Notes under the pieces: model-generated | Databases searched by the model: none | What the model was told of the DNA's origin: nothing | The model's input: only the letters and a program-made list of their open reading frames with translations | Made by a program: the position numbers and the translations under genes | NCBI RefSeq assembly: GCF_900607235.1 | Contig: NZ_LR027849.1 | Coordinates: 806,001-870,000 of the forward strand | Reading direction: 5' to 3' | Length of the DNA stretch: 64,000 nt | Source of the DNA: Olivibacter jilunii | Lineage (GTDB): Bacteria; Bacteroidota; Bacteroidia; Sphingobacteriales; Sphingobacteriaceae | In this document: positions 37,142-45,015 of the stretch, piece by piece | Numbering within the stretch: the first letter of the stretch is position 1 | Layout of the letters: every line of letters starts with the position of its first letter

Positions 37142-37149
37142 CAAACCTA
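37142..37149 (-). promoter_or_regulatory. -7 box TAGGTTTG seven bases before the aminotransferase start
   Basis: Perfect TAnnTTTG on the minus strand (CAAACCTA on plus). The box ends 7 nt upstream of the ATG at 37132-37134. No TTG was found at the expected distance. Confidence 0.5.
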
Positions 37150-37294
37150 AGCAAAATTCTACTATTTTAAATTTTATAACAATCTTTTTGATAAAAAAGT
37201 TATGAACTGTGATTTAGGATAGCATATTCGCAACAAAGTGCAATTAAGTCGACTAATTCTTTCAATATGCCTTGAGGCCTTCATTCAATTCACA

Positions 37295-37323
37295 TTGTTA
37301 TGATTTTTTAATTTTTACCTTTG
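37295..37323 (+). promoter_or_regulatory. CDF transporter promoter, TTG-N18-TACCTTTG
   Basis: TTG at 37295-37297, 18-bp spacer, TACCTTTG at 37316-37323; the GTG start is 20 bases further, leaving a leader of about 13 nt. Confidence 0.55.
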
Positions 37324-37342
37324 CACTTTAAGCAGTCTGCGC

Positions 37343-38320
37343 GTGCAAGAACAGAAAAGGATTATATTATACTCGCTGAGTACCGGTATCATTTTAATGC
37401 TGTTTAAATTCACAGCTTACCTCATAACGCACTCTAATGCGATTCTGACTGATGCTGTTGAAAGCATCGTTAACGTAATAGCGAGCGGCTTTGCGTTCTA
37501 TAGCATTCACCTTTCTTCGCAGCCCAAGGATGAAAATCACCCTTATGGTCACGGCAAGGTAGAGTTCTTTTCGGTCTTTCTGGAAGGCGGTTTGATATTT
37601 ATCGCCGGACTTTTAATTGTCGGCAAGGCTGTTTATAATATTTTCTTTCCAGAGCAAATTAGTAATTTGCTAGAGGGAATGGGCATGCTGGCTTTTACGG
37701 GTTTGGTTAATTTCGCGTTGGGCACTTACATGATAAAAAAAGGTAAGAGCTTGTATTCGCTCACTATTATGGCCGACGGCAAGCATCTACAAGTTGACTC
37801 ATACAGCACCTTAGGCTTATTGGTAGGATTACTTCTGCTCTATATGACAGGTGTACAGCAAATTGACATAGTGCTTTCCTTAGGATTAGGCTTTTACATT
37901 TTATTTAGTGGTTACAAATTATTAAGGAAGTCGGTCGGTGGCTTAATGGATGAGTCCGACTTCGAATTAATAAACCAGGTTGTGCAAATATTGGAAGAAA
38001 ATCGGAAGGACAGCTGGATCGATGTTCATAATTTACGGGTTCAACGCTACGGACACGAACTCCATATCGATTGCCATATGACTTTACCCAACTATTTTGA
38101 TTTGATAAAAGTGCACGAGGAAGTGTCTCAAGTTGACGCCCTTATCAATAAGAAAGTACATATAGATACCGAACTCTTTATTCACGCAGACCCATGTTTG
38201 CCCGCATGCTGTCACTATTGTAATATGAAGAATTGCCCTATTAGGAGTGAGGAAAAAAAAGTGGATATCGTTTGGGATGCGCCACTTGTTATGAGAAATA
38301 AAAAGCATTTTGATGTCTAG
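37343..38320 (+). CDS. cation diffusion facilitator (CDF) transporter with cysteine-rich tail
   Basis: A 325-residue CDF exporter of divalent metals (zinc, iron or manganese). About six membrane helices (residues 8-190) with metal-site acidic residues in LTDAVESI (Asp37) and ADGKHLQVDSYS (Asp145, His148/Asp152 region), then a cytoplasmic dimerisation domain. The tail has Cys285, Cys289, Cys290, Cys293 and Cys298 in a short HADPC...NCPIR segment, which could bind an extra metal. The start GTG at 37343 sets the N-terminus MQEQKR. It is transcribed alone. Confidence 0.88.
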   Translation: MQEQKRIILYSLSTGIILMLFKFTAYLITHSNAILTDAVESIVNVIASGFAFYSIHLSSQPKDENHPYGHGKVEFFSVFLEGGLIFIAGLLIVGKAVYNIFFPEQISNLLEGMGMLAFTGLVNFALGTYMIKKGKSLYSLTIMADGKHLQVDSYSTLGLLVGLLLLYMTGVQQIDIVLSLGLGFYILFSGYKLLRKSVGGLMDESDFELINQVVQILEENRKDSWIDVHNLRVQRYGHELHIDCHMTLPNYFDLIKVHEEVSQVDALINKKVHIDTELFIHADPCLPACCHYCNMKNCPIRSEEKKVDIVWDAPLVMRNKKHFDV

Positions 38321-38379
38321 CGCTCTTACGAAAAACAAATTGAATGGTTAAGGAGTTTACCTAATAAAGCACCTTAACG

Positions 38380-38499
38380 ATGAATAAGTTTTTTAGAGCA
38401 CTAATTGCAGGATTTACCGCCAAAAAATTGGGAGGTGGATGTTTATCGACTATAATAATTTTTATAATCGTTTATTACGCGCTTGGACATTGCAATTGA
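38380..38499 (+). CDS. hypothetical 39-residue membrane protein
   Basis: ATG at 38380 to TGA at 38497-38499 gives 39 residues: MNKFFRALIAGFTAKKLGGGC, then a hydrophobic stretch LSTIIIFIIVYYALGH and a short tail ending HCN. A single transmembrane helix is likely, preceded by a glycine-rich KKLGGGC motif I recall from short Bacteroidota membrane proteins, though I cannot confirm it. It lies 59 bp after the CDF transporter. Function unknown. Confidence 0.6.
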   Translation: MNKFFRALIAGFTAKKLGGGCLSTIIIFIIVYYALGHCN

Positions 38500-38830
38500 T
38501 AACGAAATAGTGTCTGTTAACTCTATTTTGAATATCCTAAAATCACGCCATTTTCTTTGTGTCTATGTGAGTGGATTTTTCTTTCTATTGAAAAATATTT
38601 CAAAATTCTAATTTATCCTTCAAAATTCTTTAAAATTAGGCCTCAATTCCCGACCTAGGCGAGCACCATTTTATGATTCCCATTTGTGTATTTTAACAAC
38701 ATATTCAGATAATATTTACTTTGTTGATATTTTTTTTGAAGAAATATTAGGAAATTTCGAAAAAATATGATGATTTTTACGGCATAATCTCTAAACAAAG
38801 ACAAAAAAATAATAAAATCAACACAAAAGC
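38500..38830. other. 331-bp leader/promoter region upstream of glnN
   Basis: No gene seen. The region is A/T rich. TTCAAAATTCT occurs twice, at 38599-38609 and 38619-38629, exactly 20 bp apart, suggesting tandem binding on one face of the helix. No clear TAnnTTTG box precedes glnN. Confidence 0.45.
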
Positions 38831-41020
38831 ATGTCAAATCTCAGGTTTAGCGCAGTTGAAGCTGCAATTTCTCGTGACAAAAGACCAGCAGTGATAGCCG
38901 CTGGAGAAAAAGCTTCCTCATACTTTGGTAAAAATGTTTTTACCGTGAAGAAGATGAAAGAGTATTTGCCGAAAAATGTATTCGCGAAATTAACAAGTGT
39001 AATCGAAGCCGGCGAGGCGATCGATTTTGATTTAGCGGAGCATATCTCTCAGGCTATGAAAAGTTGGGCGATCAGCAATGGGGTAAGCCATTACACTCAC
39101 TGGTTCCAGCCTTTAACGGGCGCAACTGCAGAAAAGCATGATGCCTTTTTTGAGCCTGGCGGTGATGGTGTAGCCATTGAGAAATTTACAGCTGATGCGT
39201 TAGTGCAACAGGAGCCGGATGCGTCCAGCTTTCCGAATGGTGGTATTCGTAATACCTTCGAAGCAAGAGGCTATACCGGCTGGGACCCCTCTTCACCTGC
39301 ATTTATTTATGAAACAGGAGGCAGCAAGACACTTTGTATTCCAACAGTCTTCTTGTCATATACAGGTGAAGCATTAGACTATAAAGCTCCTTTGTTAAAA
39401 ACCCTAAACGCGTTAGATAAGGCGGCTGTTGATGTTGCACAATATTTTGATAAAGGCGTTGAAAAAGTTTTTGCTTCTTTAGGTATCGAACAAGAATATT
39501 TCTTGGTTGATTTAGCCTTATTTAACGGTCGCCCTGATTTGCAATTAACGGGAAGGACTTTATTTGGTCATATGTCTGCTAAAGGTCAACAATTGGAAGA
39601 TCATTACTTCGGTGCTATTCCTGAGCGGGTACTAGCTTTTATGGTTGACCTGGAGCAAGAAGCGTTGAAACTGGGTATTCCATTGAAGACACGCCACAAC
39701 GAGGTAGCCCCTTCACAGTTCGAATGCGCTCCGATGTTTGAGGAAATCAATTTAGCAATTGATCACAACCAATTGTTAATGAACTTGATGGATCAAGTGG
39801 CTTTGCGTCATAACTTCAAAGTTCTTTTACACGAAAAACCGTATGCTGATATTAACGGATCGGGCAAACACAACAACTGGTCGTTGATTACCAATACCGG
39901 CATCAATTTGCTGTCTCCGGGGAAAACCCCTAAAAATAACCTGATGTTTTTGACATTCTTCGTGAATGTTATTCGTGCGGTATATGAGCATTCCGATTTG
40001 TTAAGAGCTTCTATCGCTACAGCCAGCAACGATCACCGTTTAGGAGCGAACGAAGCTCCTCCTGCTATTATCTCTATTTTCTTGGGCAGCCAATTAAATG
40101 CTGTGTTGGACGAAGTTGAAACGGCACGTGTTGCGAAGAAAGTGAAAGCGGATAGTCAATTGTGGCATGGAATTCCTAAAATCCCTACCTTACAATTAGA
40201 TAATACAGACCGTAATCGGACTTCTCCTTTTGCATTTACAGGAAATAAGTTTGAGTTCCGTGCTGTAGGTTCTTCTGCAAACTCAGCCAGTCCGATGACG
40301 GTATTAAATGCGATCGTTGCAGAGCAGTTGATTAAGTTCAAGGTTGAAGTAGACAAACAAATAAAGAAGGGAACGAAGAAAGATCTAGCGATCTTAAACG
40401 TTGTTCGTAAGTATATTAAAGAATCAAAGGCTATCCGCTTCGAAGGTAATGGATATAGCAAAGAGTGGGAAGACGAGGCAGCGAAACGCGGATTGTCTAA
40501 TATCAAAACAACACCAAGAGCTTTAGATGTTTACGTGAGCGAAAAAACCGAAAAGATGTTCGAATCTTTAGGGATCATGACTAAGCGTGAAGGTGAAGCT
40601 CGCCATGAGATCTTATTGGAAAACTACTTCAAAAAGATTCAAATTGAAGCCCGTGTAATAGGCGAAATCGTTAACAGTTCACTTGTTCCTGCGGCTATTA
40701 CCTATCAGAATGAGCTGATAGAAAACGTTAAAGGCTTAAAAGACCTCGGTGTAAAAGCTTCTGCTTATAAATCGCAATCTGAATTATTGGAGCGTATCGG
40801 TGAGCATATCAATATAATACTTGAAGAAGCTGAAGCTATGAGACAAGAGCGTAAGAAAGCCAATGTTTTGGAAGACGTTCGTGACAAAGCTATCGCTTAT
40901 GACGAAAATGTGAAGCCGTATTTTGATAAGATTCGTTATCATCTCAATAAACTTGAGCAGATTGTTGACGATCGCAAATGGCCTCTTCCAAAATTGAGAG
41001 AACTTCTGTTTGTAAGATAA
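38831..41020 (+). CDS. glnN: glutamine synthetase, type III
   Basis: A 729-residue GSIII, the large dodecameric form typical of Bacteroidota. It makes glutamine from glutamate, ammonia and ATP, the main ammonia assimilation route. Family landmarks: HYTHWFQPLTGATAEKHDAF, PNGGIRNTFEARGYTGWDPSSPAF, EQEYFLVD and HNEVAPSQFECAPMFEE, HEKPYADINGSGKHNNWS, RLGANEAPPAIIS. The ATG at 38831 gives the conserved N-terminus. A terminator follows at 41041-41071. Confidence 0.97.
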   Translation: MSNLRFSAVEAAISRDKRPAVIAAGEKASSYFGKNVFTVKKMKEYLPKNVFAKLTSVIEAGEAIDFDLAEHISQAMKSWAISNGVSHYTHWFQPLTGATAEKHDAFFEPGGDGVAIEKFTADALVQQEPDASSFPNGGIRNTFEARGYTGWDPSSPAFIYETGGSKTLCIPTVFLSYTGEALDYKAPLLKTLNALDKAAVDVAQYFDKGVEKVFASLGIEQEYFLVDLALFNGRPDLQLTGRTLFGHMSAKGQQLEDHYFGAIPERVLAFMVDLEQEALKLGIPLKTRHNEVAPSQFECAPMFEEINLAIDHNQLLMNLMDQVALRHNFKVLLHEKPYADINGSGKHNNWSLITNTGINLLSPGKTPKNNLMFLTFFVNVIRAVYEHSDLLRASIATASNDHRLGANEAPPAIISIFLGSQLNAVLDEVETARVAKKVKADSQLWHGIPKIPTLQLDNTDRNRTSPFAFTGNKFEFRAVGSSANSASPMTVLNAIVAEQLIKFKVEVDKQIKKGTKKDLAILNVVRKYIKESKAIRFEGNGYSKEWEDEAAKRGLSNIKTTPRALDVYVSEKTEKMFESLGIMTKREGEARHEILLENYFKKIQIEARVIGEIVNSSLVPAAITYQNELIENVKGLKDLGVKASAYKSQSELLERIGEHINIILEEAEAMRQERKKANVLEDVRDKAIAYDENVKPYFDKIRYHLNKLEQIVDDRKWPLPKLRELLFVR

Positions 41021-41040
41021 AAGAGGCGGCCAAAAAATAC

Positions 41041-41071
41041 ATCCTCAAGGGTTTCCCTTGGGGATTTTTTA
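41041..41071 (+). terminator. intrinsic terminator of glnN
   Basis: ATCCTCAAGGG (41041-41051), loop TTT, CCCTTGGGGAT (41055-41065) with one G-T pair, then T6. Confidence 0.85.
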
Positions 41072-41129
41072 TTTTTACCCCATCGTATTATATTTATATT
41101 AAGGTGTCTAAAATATCATTAGGATTAGT

Positions 41130-41137
41130 TACTTTTG
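41130..41137 (+). promoter_or_regulatory. -7 box TACTTTTG seven bases before purM
   Basis: Perfect TAnnTTTG; the ATG follows at 41145, so the transcript start would fall at or within a few bases of the start codon. The -33 element is not clear. Confidence 0.55.
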
Positions 41138-41144
41138 CAGCCGT

Positions 41145-42320
41145 ATGTCAGATTTAAAGTACAACCAACGCGGTGTTTCGGCCGGTAAAGAAGATGTGCA
41201 TAATGCCATTAAAAACATTGACAAGGGCTTATTTCCAAAAGCGTTTTGTAAGATAATACCGGATATTTTAGGCGGGGCGGATGATTGGTGTAACATTATG
41301 CATGCCGATGGTGCAGGCACCAAGTCCTCATTGGCCTATGTTTACTGGAAAGAAACCGGTGATTTATCGGTATGGAGAGGTATTGCACAAGATGCAATCG
41401 TCATGAACATCGATGATCTGCTTTGTGTTGGAGCCTTAGATAATATATTAATTTCGTCCACCATAGGAAGAAATAAGAGTCTAATCCCCGGAGAAGTAAT
41501 CGCAGAAATCATTAATGGAACGGAAGAAATCCTTCAAGAACTGAGAGATCTGGGGATAGGCATCTATTCGACCGGGGGAGAAACGGCGGATGTCGGCGAT
41601 TTGGTTAGAACAATTATCGTCGACAGTACAGTTACCTGCCGCATGAAGAGAGCTGACGTGATTTCAAATCATAAGATAGAGGCAGGAGATGTTATTGTAG
41701 GGCTTTCCTCTTACGGAAAAGCTGTGTATGAGTCTGAATACAATGGCGGAATGGGATCAAACGGCTTGACATCCGCCCGTCACGATGTGTTCAATAAGTC
41801 AGTCGCTGAAAAATATAAAGAAAGTTACGACCCCGCAATTCCTCATGAGCTTGTTTTTTCGGGAAGCAAAGCGCTTACCGATACGATTACTATTGACGGC
41901 GAGGAGATTACAATCGGAAAATTGGTCCTTTCGCCAACCCGTACTTATGCGCCCGTTATGAAGGAAGTGCTCGATCATTATCGCCAAGATATACACGGGA
42001 TGGTTCATTGCAGTGGTGGAGCACAAACAAAGGTTCTGCATTTTATTGATCGTTTCCATATTATTAAAGATAACCTTTTTCCGATCCCTCCCTTGTTCAG
42101 ACTGATACAAACGGAGTCAAAGACTGATTGGCAGGAGATGTATAAAGTCTTTAATATGGGACATAGAATGGAGTTATACGTTCCGGAGGCGAGAGCAGTC
42201 GATATCATTCGCATCGCAGAAAAATTTGGCATTGAGGCTAAAATAGTAGGAAGAGTTGAAGATAGTGAACAAAAGAAGGTAACCGTCCATTCCGAAGTTG
42301 GGGAATTTGTTTACTATTAA
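41145..42320 (+). CDS. purM: phosphoribosylformylglycinamidine cyclo-ligase (AIR synthetase)
   Basis: A 391-residue enzyme of purine synthesis converting FGAM to AIR. The AIR synthase fold is seen as MHADGAGTKSS, DAIVMNIDDLLCVGA, IGIYSTGGETADVGD, and GGMGSNGLTSARHDVF. The 391-residue form with N-terminal YNQRGVSAGKEDVHNAI is the Bacteroidota type, longer than the 345-residue E. coli enzyme. It is upstream of rimB but 42 bp separates them; co-transcription is possible. Confidence 0.93.
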   Translation: MSDLKYNQRGVSAGKEDVHNAIKNIDKGLFPKAFCKIIPDILGGADDWCNIMHADGAGTKSSLAYVYWKETGDLSVWRGIAQDAIVMNIDDLLCVGALDNILISSTIGRNKSLIPGEVIAEIINGTEEILQELRDLGIGIYSTGGETADVGDLVRTIIVDSTVTCRMKRADVISNHKIEAGDVIVGLSSYGKAVYESEYNGGMGSNGLTSARHDVFNKSVAEKYKESYDPAIPHELVFSGSKALTDTITIDGEEITIGKLVLSPTRTYAPVMKEVLDHYRQDIHGMVHCSGGAQTKVLHFIDRFHIIKDNLFPIPPLFRLIQTESKTDWQEMYKVFNMGHRMELYVPEARAVDIIRIAEKFGIEAKIVGRVEDSEQKKVTVHSEVGEFVYY

Positions 42321-42362
42321 TTATCTTACGCATACATTATAGTTGAGAAATTAGTTAATATT

Positions 42363-42794
42363 ATGAAGATTATCGGCTGGAAGGAGACTGTCGATTTTAT
42401 AGATTTTAAACTTTATAATGTTCCAGCCAAAATAGATACGGGAGCCAAAACATCCGTATTACATTGTAAGTTCATCGAACTGGTTAAAGTAAAGCGAAAA
42501 AATTTTGTTCGTTTCATCCCCTTGGACGACAATTTTGGGGGAAATGGAACAGTTTATATGCTTCCATACCATAAAGAGCGAAAGGTTAAAAACTCGTTTG
42601 GGAGTGAAGAAAATAGATTCATAGTAAAAACAGCAATCTCTATATTTAATGAAAATCACGAGATTGAAATTTCGCTTCGTGATCGGTCGGGTATGGAATT
42701 TCCGATGTTACTTGGAAGAAGTTTTATCCGGAAGAAATTTCTGGTCGACGTCTCCAAGTCAAATTTATCAAAAAAAGAAAGCAAAACCAAATAG
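42363..42794 (+). CDS. RimB-like retropepsin-fold protease (ATP-dependent zinc protease domain)
   Basis: A 143-residue protein with the retropepsin-like motif AKIDTGAKTSVLHC (about 20-33) and C-terminal RSGMEFPMLLGRSFIRKKFLVDVS. It matches the small domain found with RimK; in Pseudomonas RimB works on poly-glutamylated S6 together with RimK. Here it is 104 bp upstream of rimK. The name ATP-dependent zinc protease is historical; the DTG motif suggests an aspartic protease. Lysine-rich tail of about 15 residues. Confidence 0.82.
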   Translation: MKIIGWKETVDFIDFKLYNVPAKIDTGAKTSVLHCKFIELVKVKRKNFVRFIPLDDNFGGNGTVYMLPYHKERKVKNSFGSEENRFIVKTAISIFNENHEIEISLRDRSGMEFPMLLGRSFIRKKFLVDVSKSNLSKKESKTK

Positions 42795-42898
42795 AAACCT
42801 AATAACGAAAGAATCACAACTGACCTCTCGAAACAAAACATGATCAGCTGCTGTTGAAACACATGTTTATCGTTGCGTTCAATTTATTTATACATATT

Positions 42899-43828
42899 GT
42901 GAAGATTGCAGTACTGTCAACCAATAAAAATTTGTATTCTACCAAGCGTTTGGTAGAGGCGGCCCTAAAAAGAGGGCATGAATGTGTTGTGCTAGATCAT
43001 AGGCAGTGTTATGTAGGCATAAAACAGGGGGAGCCCAGTATACATTACAAAGGGCAGGATGTGTCCAATATCGATGCAATCATCCCCAGAATAGGTGCTT
43101 CGGTAACCTTTTACGGCTCGGCTATAGTGAGGCAATTTGAAATTATGGGAGTAGCGTCCGCTAATCCAAGTCAGGCTATTACGCGATCCAGAGATAAATT
43201 ACGATGTATGCAGATTTTATCCGGTGCCGGTATTGGTATGCCGATAACGGGATTTGCACGACAAACAAATGATGTCGATGATTTAATAAAGATGGTAGGA
43301 GGGGCGCCTCTTGTGATCAAACTATTAGAAGGAACACAGGGTATTGGCGTTGTTCTTGCCGAAACCAGAAAGGCTGCCAGCTCGGTGATCGAAGCATTCT
43401 ATGGGCTTGGAAACAACATTTTGATACAGGAATATATTAAAGAGTCGAGAGGCGCAGACATCAGGGTGTTGGTAGTAGATGGTAAAGTGGTAGGCGCAAT
43501 GAAGCGCACTGCTAAAGAAGGCGAATTCCGATCGAATCTTCACCGAGGTGGATCTGCTACCGTCATCAAGTTAACGAAAGCCGAAAAAGAAACCGCTTTA
43601 CGAGCTTCCGCTGAGCTTGGCCTAACCGTTTGTGGAGTAGATATGTTGCAATCTGATAGAGGTCCGCTTGTTTTGGAAGTGAACTCTTCACCGGGTTTAG
43701 AAGGTATAGAAAAGGTTACCGGAAAGGACATTGCTACCCACATTATCGAATTTTTGGAAAAGAAACACCAGCTAAAGAAAGAGCCAAAGGAAAGGAAAAA
43801 GAAGAGTAAGGTGGGGCAGACACTTTAG
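42899..43828 (+). CDS. rimK: ribosomal S6 modification glutamate ligase RimK
   Basis: A 309-residue ATP-grasp ligase that adds glutamates to ribosomal protein S6 in E. coli. I chose the GTG at 42899 ([27 protein letters not shown]), which matches the family N-terminus; the in-frame TTG at 42854 would add 15 residues of uncharacteristic sequence. ATP-grasp landmarks: [44 protein letters not shown], and metal loop [17 protein letters not shown]. The C-terminus ends in a lysine-rich extension. It sits just before the S12/S7/EF-G genes. Confidence 0.9.
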   Translation: MKIAVLSTNKNLYSTKRLVEAALKRGHECVVLDHRQCYVGIKQGEPSIHYKGQDVSNIDAIIPRIGASVTFYGSAIVRQFEIMGVASANPSQAITRSRDKLRCMQILSGAGIGMPITGFARQTNDVDDLIKMVGGAPLVIKLLEGTQGIGVVLAETRKAASSVIEAFYGLGNNILIQEYIKESRGADIRVLVVDGKVVGAMKRTAKEGEFRSNLHRGGSATVIKLTKAEKETALRASAELGLTVCGVDMLQSDRGPLVLEVNSSPGLEGIEKVTGKDIATHIIEFLEKKHQLKKEPKERKKKSKVGQTL

Positions 43829-43864
43829 TGTCCCGGTCAATCTTTCTTTTACAATCGATTATGC

Positions 43865-43895
43865 TTTGATTATCAAATTCTTTTTCATATTTTTG
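43865..43895 (+). promoter_or_regulatory. rpsL promoter, TTTG-N19-TATTTTTG
   Basis: TTTG at 43865-43868, a 19-bp spacer and TATTTTTG at 43888-43895 make the best match to the Bacteroidota consensus in the window, as expected for a strong ribosomal promoter. Predicted start near 43902, leader about 40 nt. Confidence 0.8.
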
Positions 43896-43941
43896 CGGAC
43901 TTTAATAGAAATAGGACAAAAAGCAAATTAAAAAACAGTAA

Positions 43942-44355
43942 ATGCCTACTATTCAACAATTAGTTAGAAAAGGTAGAGTAGCTCTGGTTGATAAGAGTAA
44001 ATCACCAGCGTTGGACAGCTGTCCACAGCGAAGAGGTGTGTGTACACGTGTATACACCACTACCCCTAAAAAACCAAACTCAGCCATGCGTAAAGTTGCT
44101 CGTGTACGTTTAACCAATGGAAAAGAGGTGAACGCCTATATCCCTGGTGAAGGACACAATTTACAAGAGCACTCGATTGTATTGATCCGCGGAGGTCGTG
44201 TAAAAGACTTACCAGGTGTGCGTTATCACATCATTCGCGGTGCCTTAGATACTTCCGGTGTTGCCGGTCGTAATCAACGTCGCTCTAAGTATGGAACAAA
44301 ACGTCCAAAACCAGGACAAGCTGCTGCAGCTCCTGCAAAAGGTAAAAAGAAATAG
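43942..44355 (+). CDS. rpsL: 30S ribosomal protein S12
   Basis: A 137-residue S12 with [32 protein letters not shown], and the streptomycin-site region [20 protein letters not shown]. Decoding-centre protein of the 30S subunit. The two conserved lysines at streptomycin-resistance positions (PKKPNS and VKDLPG) are wild type. The start has no Shine-Dalgarno but an A-rich leader. First gene of the str cluster. Confidence 0.98.
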   Translation: MPTIQQLVRKGRVALVDKSKSPALDSCPQRRGVCTRVYTTTPKKPNSAMRKVARVRLTNGKEVNAYIPGEGHNLQEHSIVLIRGGRVKDLPGVRYHIIRGALDTSGVAGRNQRRSKYGTKRPKPGQAAAAPAKGKKK

Positions 44356-44374
44356 TTAAACGGAGGAAATTAAG

Positions 44375-44842
44375 ATGAGAAAGTCAAAACCAAAGAAAAG
44401 AATCATTTTACCTGATCCAAAGTTTAACGATATTCAGGTTACACGTTTTGTAAATAACATGATGTACGATGGAAAGAAATCCATTGCATACTCAATTTTC
44501 TACAATGCTGTTGATTTGGTTGAACAAAAAACCAATGAAAATGGCTTGGAAACATGGAAAAAAGCACTAAACAATGTGATGCCTTCAGTTGAAGTAAAAT
44601 CACGTCGTGTAGGCGGTGCTAACTTTCAAGTACCAACAGAGGTTCGTCCGGAACGTAAGATTGCCTTGGGAATGAAGTGGCTGATCAGCTATGCTCGTAA
44701 ACGTGGTGAAAAAACTATGTACGAGAAATTAGCCGGTGAGATAATTTCAGCTTCTAAAGGTGAAGGTGCTGCTGTTAAGAAAAAAGAAGATACCCATAAG
44801 ATGGCGGAAGCTAACAAAGCTTTCTCTCACTTTAGGTTCTAA
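44375..44842 (+). CDS. rpsG: 30S ribosomal protein S7
   Basis: A 155-residue S7 that binds 16S rRNA and starts 30S head assembly. [36 protein letters not shown], and [17 protein letters not shown] are conserved. Unlike most genes here it has a good Shine-Dalgarno (GGAGG, 44362-44366, nine bases before ATG). A strong hairpin follows it before fusA. Confidence 0.98.
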   Translation: MRKSKPKKRIILPDPKFNDIQVTRFVNNMMYDGKKSIAYSIFYNAVDLVEQKTNENGLETWKKALNNVMPSVEVKSRRVGGANFQVPTEVRPERKIALGMKWLISYARKRGEKTMYEKLAGEIISASKGEGAAVKKKEDTHKMAEANKAFSHFRF

Positions 44843-44854
44843 TCCAATTACAAT

Positions 44855-44928
44855 GACACAGATTAAATTGAATAACACAATAGCATGTAACAAACTAGTG
44901 TGTGTCAATTTAATCTGTGTCGTTTTTT
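44855..44928 (+). terminator. 17-bp stem with T-run between rpsG and fusA
   Basis: GACACAGATTAAATTGA (44855-44871) and TCAATTTAATCTGTGTC (44905-44921) are perfect complements around a 33-nt loop, followed by GTTTTTT to 44928. It has the form of an intrinsic terminator or attenuator inside the str operon. Confidence 0.65.
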
Positions 44929-45015
44929 GCCGAAGTATAAAGCAAAGTGGATTTACCAATAGTAGATTCACATTTATATAAGAGTTTAAATACACCTTTA
45001 GGGAATATAAAAAAG

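Noticed and set aside
42854-42898. TTG start of rimK
   Set aside because: It would add a hydrophobic 15-residue stretch before the conserved KIAVLS start; the GTG at 42899 fits better.
44855-44928. Riboswitch between rpsG and fusA
   Set aside because: A single long stem with an unstructured loop and no known aptamer elements; a terminator, attenuator or protein site fits better.
44947-45015. Upstream extension of fusA
   Set aside because: It would add 23 residues before the conserved EF-G start and lies directly after the rpsG-fusA hairpin.
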